Positions 6,351-11,074 of a stretch of DNA of 11,074 nucleotides are shown in pieces. This DNA is from an uncultured Collinsella sp. (GTDB taxonomy: Bacteria > Actinomycetota > Coriobacteriia > Coriobacteriales > Coriobacteriaceae). The stretch spans positions 1 to 11,074 of the forward strand of contig CAUEQX010000057.1 in NCBI GenBank assembly GCA_959020035.1. The letters are read 5' to 3'. A program made the translations under genes and the position numbers. A model generated the notes under the pieces. The model was given only the letters and a program-made list of their open reading frames with translations, had not been told where the DNA came from and ran no database searches. Positions within the stretch are counted from its first letter, which is position 1, and each line of letters begins with the position of its first letter.

Positions 6351-6471
6351 CAAGTGAGGAGGCTTTTGGCGGGATGCCGGGCACACCTCAAAACGCCACA
6401 GCCCTGACCTGCGATTTTATTGAGCACTTGCCGCGATGTGCTCGGCAGATCCAAAAAAGCCTACTCACTTG
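6351..6471. ncRNA. candidate structured RNA (or palindromic repeat) between twin terminators
   Basis: Ends 6351-6369 and 6451-6471 close a stem of about 18 pairs with one mismatch (6359/6463) and a two-base bulge: CAAGTGAG-x-AGGCTTTTGG against CCAAAA-AA-GCCT-x-CTCACTTG. Inside are a GAGCAC/GTGCTC hairpin (6422-6427 with 6436-6441), TGGCG/CGCCA (6367-6371 with 6394-6398) and a small TGCCGGGCA, so a branched fold is possible. Strong terminators stand on both sides. No ORF with a credible start and codon use fits. The strand is undecided; one copy of the 16-nt intergenic motif lies within. Confidence 0.35.
6405..6420 (+). repeat. copy 2 of 16-nt intergenic motif TGACCTGCGRKTTYAT
   Basis: It reads TGACCTGCGATTTTAT, inside the candidate structured RNA. 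It shares nine leading bases exactly with the copies at 5105-5120 (minus) and 10812-10827. Confidence 0.5.
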
Positions 6472-6487
6472 CATCTGAGATGCTCTA

Positions 6488-6541
6488 GATACGCAAAATA
6501 CCGCCGCGAAGGGAGCTGGACTCCCTTCGCGGCGGTTATTC
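6488..6541 (-). terminator. terminator of the ABC permease gene
   Basis: A 16-bp perfect stem (6500-6515 with 6521-6536) has a five-base loop. On the minus strand it is followed by TATTTTGCG. It lies 37 nt downstream of the permease stop. The stem core is nearly the same as that of the terminator at 6296-6337, about 200 nt away. Confidence 0.8.
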
Positions 6542-6572
6542 GCTCTGATTTTGCGACGGTTTTGCCCGCTTG

Positions 6573-8795
6573 CTACTCGCTGTAGCGAGTGGCGATGGCA
6601 GCTTGTACCATGCCGGCGCTCATGAGGTACGTCACCAGGAAGTAGCCACCGTATGCTGCCAGGAAAATCGCGCAGGTGAGGCCCACGGTGCCGGCGATGC
6701 TCATATCGCCGAATACGCTCACCAGCTCGATGATCACCTTGAGCGCCACAAAGGAGTGCGCCAAGCCCACTGCCAGCGGGAACAGGAAGAACACCGCTTG
6801 CTGCGCCATCACCGAATGCCGGATCTGGCGGTCGTCACAGCCGATCTGTGCCAGCACACGATAGCTGCGGCTGCCGTCGGCCACGTTGGAGAGTTGCTGG
6901 ATCGACAGAATCGCCGCGCATGCAACGACCAATACAAAGCCGATGTAGATGGCTAGGTAGCTAATAAGACCGTTCATTTGCGCTGCTTGCGTGTACATCT
7001 CGGAGCGTGTGATGAAGGTTCCCCACGACCCCGGCTCCTTGCCGTCAACGAGCAGATTGTCGAGCACAGTGTATTTAATGCTCTCGTCTGCCTCGGTCGT
7101 ATCCATCCCCTGTTTGTAGTTAACGAGCAGGCTACTGGAATACGGCTGCAGATTAAGTTGGGACAACAGCTCGTCGGCAACGACGACGGTACCCGGATTA
7201 CTGCCCATCGCCGAGTTGGCGATGGCCGCCGTATCTTCGTCCGACTTATCGGCTGCGGGCTTGAGTGTATGCCCGCCCAAGGTGAGGGTATGGCCGCCGG
7301 CCATGTATTTGGTGTACAGGTCGACCAGCTCGCCGCCCATATCACACGTGAGCAGATACTGGTCGTGACCGATGTGCACCGGCTCCTCGCCCATCATCTG
7401 GCGCAGTTTGTTGTACTGGCTCGCCGGCGTCACAAACAGACCCATCGCATCGGCATTGCTACCCCCGAACGCCTTGGGAAGCTTTTCGCCCATGATCTTG
7501 CACATCTCACTTGGGGTCACCGAAGGATTCGAGCCGCCAACCGGGTAACTCAGATACGAATCGATCTGCACATGCTCACCGGCAACATCGGCGATATTGA
7601 CCTTCTTGCCGGTCTCGTCGTTGTTGTCCGCCGACTTGCCCTTACGATCGCCGTGCCATGGATCGCCGTGCCATGCGGAGTACAAATCGACCGTACTATC
7701 GGCCAGCACCATGCGATCGGCTTCAGACGGATTGATGTACTCTTTGTAGTAGTCGAGCGTATCGGGCGTGTAATAGACATACGTCTGTGACACGTCAACA
7801 GGGTTATAGCGCTCCAGGTTTTCGTTCATCACATTGGCAATCGACATACCGCACGTCACCGAGGTGATGGCCAAAAACAGGAGCATCGCGATGACGCCCA
7901 TCGAAAAGCACACCGTGTTGACCTTGGCCGCAAGCTGGCGCACGGTAAACATGTTGAGGCCGCGCCAATACACGCCGCGCAGGCTCTGCAGCAGCTTGAT
8001 GAGCATGCCCGAGAGTCCCCAGAACAGGGCAAAGGTGCCCACGGTAACCATAGCGGTCGTAATACCAAACTGGTTCATGGCCTCTTGCAGCTTGCTGTCC
8101 GTCGCGGTTAGCGGGAACCCATCACGTAGCAGACGGTAATAGGCCACGCCCACAAGCGCCACGCCCACGGCAAAGATGGCAATCGCAATCCAGGGGTTGC
8201 GTGTCTTGATGCTCTCGTTGCGACGCTCGGCACCCATAAGCTCGATGAGTTTGGTACGACGCACGGCGCGGAGGTTCAGCAGTAGCGTGAGCACAAACAT
8301 TACGAGCATGCAGGCAAGGGTCAGATTGAACGCATGCATCGAGAAAAAGAAGTGGAAATTGGCGATCTGTGTCTTAAAGAGCGAGGCCGTAAAGAACGTC
8401 ATGAGCTGGGAGAGTCCCACACCCAGCACAATGCCGGCGACAAAGGCCACGACCGACACTATCACGGTCTCGAGCGCCATGATCGTGGCGACGCGCCCAC
8501 GCCCCATGCCGAGCACCTGGTACAGGCCAAACTCCTTCTTGCGGCGTTTCATGATGAAGTTATTGGCATACACCATCAAAAAGGCCATGACACCGGCCAA
8601 AAAGTACGTCAGGTCGCCGAGCATGCTGCCCATTACCTGCGCCAAGCCCTTTTCATCGATTCCGGCGATGTCGACCTGCATCGAGATGGTGTTAAAGGCA
8701 TAGAAGACCGTGACGCCCAGGGTGAGCGTCAAAAGGTAGACGAGGTAGTCGCGGCCGGCACGGCGGACGTTGCCCCAAGCGAGTTTACAGAGCAT
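6573..8795 (-). CDS. BceB-type ABC transporter permease (FtsX-domain, peptide-antibiotic export/resistance class)
   Basis: A 740-residue membrane protein with the layout of BceB/VraG permeases: an N-terminal helix (about 16-37), an FtsX-type block (60-180) with FIMKRRKKEFGLYQVLGMGRG typical of these domains, further helices at 200-220, 243-268 and 293-315, a long extracytoplasmic region (about 325-608, somewhat longer than in BceB), then three C-terminal helices with a second FtsX block (608-732), including SRSYRVLAQIGCDDRQI. Such permeases recognise cell-wall-active peptides or lipid intermediates through the large outer domain; the substrate here is unknown. Start chosen at ATG 8795-8793 (MLCKLAWGN), typical for the family; a GTG four codons upstream is less likely. 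It overlaps the ATPase gene by 11 nt, implying translational coupling. The outer domain contains a tandem WHGDPWHGD. Confidence 0.9.
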   Translation of the reverse strand: MLCKLAWGNVRRAGRDYLVYLLTLTLGVTVFYAFNTISMQVDIAGIDEKGLAQVMGSMLGDLTYFLAGVMAFLMVYANNFIMKRRKKEFGLYQVLGMGRGRVATIMALETVIVSVVAFVAGIVLGVGLSQLMTFFTASLFKTQIANFHFFFSMHAFNLTLACMLVMFVLTLLLNLRAVRRTKLIELMGAERRNESIKTRNPWIAIAIFAVGVALVGVAYYRLLRDGFPLTATDSKLQEAMNQFGITTAMVTVGTFALFWGLSGMLIKLLQSLRGVYWRGLNMFTVRQLAAKVNTVCFSMGVIAMLLFLAITSVTCGMSIANVMNENLERYNPVDVSQTYVYYTPDTLDYYKEYINPSEADRMVLADSTVDLYSAWHGDPWHGDRKGKSADNNDETGKKVNIADVAGEHVQIDSYLSYPVGGSNPSVTPSEMCKIMGEKLPKAFGGSNADAMGLFVTPASQYNKLRQMMGEEPVHIGHDQYLLTCDMGGELVDLYTKYMAGGHTLTLGGHTLKPAADKSDEDTAAIANSAMGSNPGTVVVADELLSQLNLQPYSSSLLVNYKQGMDTTEADESIKYTVLDNLLVDGKEPGSWGTFITRSEMYTQAAQMNGLISYLAIYIGFVLVVACAAILSIQQLSNVADGSRSYRVLAQIGCDDRQIRHSVMAQQAVFFLFPLAVGLAHSFVALKVIIELVSVFGDMSIAGTVGLTCAIFLAAYGGYFLVTYLMSAGMVQAAIATRYSE
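7646..7675. repeat. 15-bp perfect tandem duplication inside the permease gene
   Basis: GATCGCCGTGCCATG occurs twice without a gap (7646-7660, 7661-7675). It is in frame and gives WHGDP-WHGDR in the extracytoplasmic domain, around residues 375-383. It looks like a recent slippage duplication and may vary between strains. Confidence 0.85.
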
Positions 8796-9570
8796 CGGAG
8801 CCCTCACCGCCCATCATGGCAACGACCTCCATAATGCGGTCGAAAAACTCTCGGCGGTCGGTGTCGCCGCGGCGCAGCTCGGTGAAGATCTTGCCGTCGC
8901 GGATAAACAACACGCGGCTCGTGTAGCTGGCAGCAAAGTTGTCATGCGTGACCATGAGCACGGTGGCGCGCAGGCGGCGATTGAGGGCCTCCAGGCTCTC
9001 GAGCAGCAGGCGGGCGCTCTTGGAATCGAGGGCGCCGGTGGGCTCGTCGGCCATGATCATGGTGGGGTCGGTGACGAGTGCGCGAGCCGCGGCAACGCGC
9101 TGCTGCTGACCGCCGGACATCTGGTAGGGATACTTGTCGAGCACCTGACTAATGGAGAGGCGCGCTGCCACATCCTGCACGCGGGTCGAGATCTCTGCCG
9201 AGTTTGTGCGGGCGATGGTGAGCGGCAGGGCGATGTTCTCGCGTGCCGTGAGCGTATCGAGCAGGTTGGAGTCCTGGAAGATAAAGCCGAGCTCCTCGCG
9301 GCGGAACTGCGAGAGCTTGGCCTGCTTCATGCGCGTCACGTCCTGACCGTTGATGCGGATCGTGCCGCTCGTAGCGCTATCGATGGTCGACACGCAATTG
9401 AGCAACGTCGACTTGCCCGAGCCCGAAGCGCCCATGATGCCGACGAATTCGCCGCGGTTGACCGTAAAGCTGACGTCGTTGAGCGCGCGGGTCACGTTGC
9501 CCAGCGCTCCATATACCTTTTCGAGATGCGCGACCTCCAGTACCGGGGTCGCCATGTGCGTGGTTTGCAT
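8785..9570 (-). CDS. ABC transporter ATP-binding protein, BceA/LolD-like (MacB-type exporter class)
   Basis: A 261-residue ATPase partner of the downstream permease. All nucleotide-binding motifs are present: Walker A GASGSGKST (47-55), Q-loop Q99 in GFIFQDSNLL, signature MSGGQQQR (151-158, Met instead of the usual Leu), Walker B MIMADEPTGALD (171-182) and H-loop H209 in MVTHD. The GFIFQ...LL and ADEPTGALD wording is typical of BceA/LolD/MacB-group ATPases that work with FtsX-type permeases. Start at ATG 9570-9568, six bases after AAAGGA; a second ATG five codons later is possible. No BceRS-like sensor kinase or response regulator is next to it. A 9-bp inverted repeat (9581-9618) touches its ribosome binding site. 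Confidence 0.93.
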   Translation of the reverse strand: MQTTHMATPVLEVAHLEKVYGALGNVTRALNDVSFTVNRGEFVGIMGASGSGKSTLLNCVSTIDSATSGTIRINGQDVTRMKQAKLSQFRREELGFIFQDSNLLDTLTARENIALPLTIARTNSAEISTRVQDVAARLSISQVLDKYPYQMSGGQQQRVAAARALVTDPTMIMADEPTGALDSKSARLLLESLEALNRRLRATVLMVTHDNFAASYTSRVLFIRDGKIFTELRRGDTDRREFFDRIMEVVAMMGGEGSDAL

Positions 9571-9580
9571 ACCGAGTCCT

Positions 9581-9618
9581 TTCTTGCGATTAGTCTACGG
9601 CATCTATAGTCGCAAGAA
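9581..9618. promoter_or_regulatory. inverted repeat at the ribosome binding site of the ABC operon
   Basis: TTCTTGCGA (9581-9589) and TCGCAAGAA (9610-9618) are perfectly complementary with a 20-nt spacer, between 11 and 48 nt upstream of the ATPase start. The proximal arm runs into the AAAGGA binding site, so the element could be an operator or a hairpin in the leader that affects translation. Repeats of this type upstream of Bce-type operons elsewhere are response-regulator sites; whether that holds here is inference. Confidence 0.5.
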
Positions 9619-9653
9619 GACGAGTCGGCTACCATCGATATGGCTTACGCTTG

Positions 9654-9686
9654 CCTTACCGTTGTGTAAGGTACGGGTAGCTACCC
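9654..9686. promoter_or_regulatory. small hairpin and perfect 12-bp palindrome before the NUDIX-Vsr gene
   Basis: CCTTAC/GTAAGG (9654-9659 with 9666-9671) is followed by the perfect palindrome GGGTAGCTACCC (9675-9686), 33 nt before the start of the fusion gene. The palindrome is a possible operator. I could not find a convincing -35/-10 pair for either divergent gene in 9571-9718. Confidence 0.35.
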
Positions 9687-9718
9687 TGCCACGTGTTGAT
9701 GTTGAGAGAGGACTCCTG

Positions 9719-10708
9719 TTGAAGACTGTTCATGTTGCCGCTGGGATCATTCGTAAGGATGGATCCGACGAGCTGCTTGCCGTGCAGCGCGGCTACGGCG
9801 ATATGCAGGGACTTTGGGAGTTCCCCGGTGGCAAACTCATGCGCGGCGAGACGCCCGAAGACGCCGTGCGCCGCGAGCTCATGGAAGAACTGCGGGTAAA
9901 AGTCACCAACCTGCGCGATTTTTACACCGTTGAGTACGACTACCCCGATTTTCATCTCTCGATGGAGTGCTACTACTGCTCGCTGGCCAAAGAGTCCGGC
10001 GAGCCCCAGAAGCACGACCGTCAGCTCGATATCCACTGGATTCCGCGCACCTCGCTTGCCACGGTGGAATGGATGCCCGCCGACAAGGGGCTTATCGATG
10101 CTCTGATTGAGTTGAAGGAAGATCGGCTTGAGGCCAACAGCACTGCCAACGACGCCGAGGCCACCACGACCGATGAGCCCGCTTCCAAACCCAAGCGCGC
10201 ACCTAGGCGCCGTAGCAAAAAGCGTCCCAAGCCCGGTCTGCTCGACGGCATCGACACCTCGGACCTTTCCGCCGACGAGCGTGAACTGGTGCGCCGTCGC
10301 GCCGCCATCAAAAAGTCCATGAAGGGCAACAAACGCGCCAACACCAAGCCCGAGTTGCTCGTTCGCCAGCGCCTGCGGGCCGCGGGCCTTACGGGCTATC
10401 GTTTGGAATGGAAGGTACCCGGCAAGCCCGACATCGCCTTTCCCGGGCGCAAGATCGCCATCTTCGTCAACGGCTGCTTTTGGCACCGCTGCCCCAAGTG
10501 CAACCCTAGTCAGCCCAAGCGCAACGTTGAGTTTTGGGAGGCAAAGTTCCGTCGCAACGTCGAGCGCGACCGAGCCGCCATCAACGCACTCACTCATATG
10601 GGCTGGACACCCATAACCATCTGGGAATGCGAGCTTAAAAAAGACCGCATCGACGCCACGATGGAAAAGGTCATCGAACAAGTACGCGCCGCCGCACCGC
10701 AGCGCTAG
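9719..10708 (+). CDS. NUDIX hydrolase (MutT-like) fused to Vsr-type DNA mismatch endonuclease
   Basis: A 329-residue two-domain protein. The N-terminal part (1-135) is a MutT-like NUDIX domain: VHVAAGII, GLWEFPGGKL, and the NUDIX box from G38 through E44 to R52-E53-x-x-E56-E57, with R59 in place of the usual Gly. Such domains hydrolyse oxidised or other nucleotide triphosphates. A linker (136-190) contains a basic KPKRAPRRRSKKRPKP stretch. The C-terminal part (191-329) is Vsr-like: KGNKRANTKPELLVRQRL, VPGKPDIAF with the metal-binding D238, IFVNGCFWHRCPKC (248-261), NVERDR (280-285) and IWECEL (301-306). Residues V250-N251 replace the Thr-His found in E. coli Vsr. Vsr nicks beside T:G mismatches. 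The start is TTG 9719, about seven bases after GAGAGG, giving the usual (M)KTVHVAAG opening; the frame further upstream is antisense to the ABC gene. No Dcm-type methylase is adjacent. Confidence 0.88.
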   Translation: MKTVHVAAGIIRKDGSDELLAVQRGYGDMQGLWEFPGGKLMRGETPEDAVRRELMEELRVKVTNLRDFYTVEYDYPDFHLSMECYYCSLAKESGEPQKHDRQLDIHWIPRTSLATVEWMPADKGLIDALIELKEDRLEANSTANDAEATTTDEPASKPKRAPRRRSKKRPKPGLLDGIDTSDLSADERELVRRRAAIKKSMKGNKRANTKPELLVRQRLRAAGLTGYRLEWKVPGKPDIAFPGRKIAIFVNGCFWHRCPKCNPSQPKRNVEFWEAKFRRNVERDRAAINALTHMGWTPITIWECELKKDRIDATMEKVIEQVRAAAPQR

Positions 10709-10962
10709 GAACGAGCCGTCCACACGCCCCACACAGGCAAGCCACATCCACGTCACAAACCTTAGAAAGCCCTTAAGCTTAAAACCTTTCAAGAGTGTTA
10801 CTCGATAGCTTTGACCTGCGGTTTCATCGTAATCGCAAACCTCATTAAGCCTTTCTTTAGCGCTTCTTTGCAACAGCCGCGGCATAATACTGCCAACGCA
10901 CGGAACCTAGCAGCACACCCCGTGCGCAACCTTTTGGTGGACATCGAGGAGGCCGCATAAGC
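10709..10962. other. gene-free interval after the fusion gene
   Basis: These 254 nt hold no supported gene and no clear hairpin-plus-U terminator for the NUDIX-Vsr gene. The first part is AC-rich, the middle AT-richer. It contains the third copy of the 16-nt intergenic motif (10812-10827). CATAAT at 10883-10888 resembles a -10 box, but I see no matching -35. Confidence 0.5.
10812..10827 (+). repeat. copy 3 of 16-nt intergenic motif TGACCTGCGRKTTYAT
   Basis: It reads TGACCTGCGGTTTCAT, downstream of the fusion gene. A short GGTTT/AAACC stem (10820-10824 with 10837-10841) starts in it. The other copies are at 5105-5120 (minus) and 6405-6420. Confidence 0.5.
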
Positions 10963-11074
10963 ATGCATTCTTCCAATGACGCAGCACAGCAGCCATCCCT
11001 AAAACATGCAGACCTTTTCTCCTTCCCCCCGACACAGAGAAACGGCCTCCTCGACTCCCCCACCACAAAAGCCA
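10963..11074 (+). CDS. 5' end of an unidentified protein, cut by the right edge
   Basis: ATG 10963 is preceded by GAGGAGG (10946-10952) with ten bases of spacing and opens a frame that stays open for 37 codons to the edge, beginning MHSSNDAAQQPSLKHADLF and continuing with a Pro/Thr-rich, polar stretch. It is too short to assign a family; the polar N-terminus argues against a secreted or membrane protein start. A minus-strand frame over the same bases is Cys/Arg-rich and less protein-like. Confidence 0.45.
   Translation, partial: MHSSNDAAQQPSLKHADLFSFPPTQRNGLLDSPTTKA

Noticed and set aside
8770..9609. Plus-strand frame opposite the ABC ATPase
   Set aside because: The minus strand has all ABC motifs; this is an antisense shadow.
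9656..10885. Long minus-strand frame opposite the NUDIX-Vsr gene
   Set aside because: The plus strand carries intact NUDIX and Vsr motifs with a fitting start; the antisense product has no recognisable domain.
10857..11066. Minus-strand Cys/Arg-rich frame at the right edge
   Set aside because: It lacks a good ribosome binding site and protein-like composition; the overlapping plus-strand frame from 10963 has a strong GAGGAGG site.
1..11074. CRISPR array, tRNA, rRNA, insertion sequence or prophage genes
   Set aside because: No regularly spaced repeats, cloverleaf-like sequence, rRNA segment, transposase or phage-like product was seen.

Overview
The window looks like chromosomal DNA from a GC-rich gut actinobacterium of the Coriobacteriia, most probably Collinsella or a close relative. 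This is inferred from GC-rich third codon positions, gene content and the style of the short hairpin terminators; no rRNA or other taxonomic marker is present. I see no phage, insertion sequence, CRISPR array, tRNA or rRNA.

Left half (1-6243): an agmatine deiminase pathway locus. On the minus strand, in transcription order, lie aguB (putrescine carbamoyltransferase, 3874-4947), aguD (agmatine/putrescine antiporter, 2301-3740) and aguA (agmatine deiminase, 728-1933). Divergent from them is aguR (5278-6243), a seven-helix membrane LuxR-type regulator of the kind that senses agmatine in lactic acid bacteria. The AguR/aguB interval holds a nested inverted repeat that is the obvious operator candidate. 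Together the genes import agmatine, convert it to carbamoylputrescine, phosphorolyse that to putrescine and carbamoyl phosphate, and export putrescine. The carbamate kinase (aguC) that would yield ATP is not in the window. Beyond aguA come a large palindromic terminator, two further hairpins, a candidate 60-residue Cys-containing ORF, and the first 60 residues of a second antiporter close to AguD, cut by the left edge.

Centre (6244-6572): no protein gene, but three strong hairpin terminators. The second and third are near-copies of each other and bracket a segment of about 120 nt with a long closing stem and an internal hairpin, a candidate structured RNA or dispersed palindromic repeat.

Right half (6573-11074): a BceAB-type ABC transporter on the minus strand (ATPase 8785-9570, ten-helix FtsX-type permease 6573-8795, overlapping by 11 nt) with no adjacent two-component system. 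Divergent from it is a two-domain protein (9719-10708) joining an N-terminal NUDIX (MutT-like) hydrolase to a C-terminal Vsr-type mismatch endonuclease through a basic linker; this is the most unusual protein here. The right edge holds a gene-free stretch and then the start of an unidentified plus-strand ORF. A 16-nt motif recurs in three separate intergenic regions.
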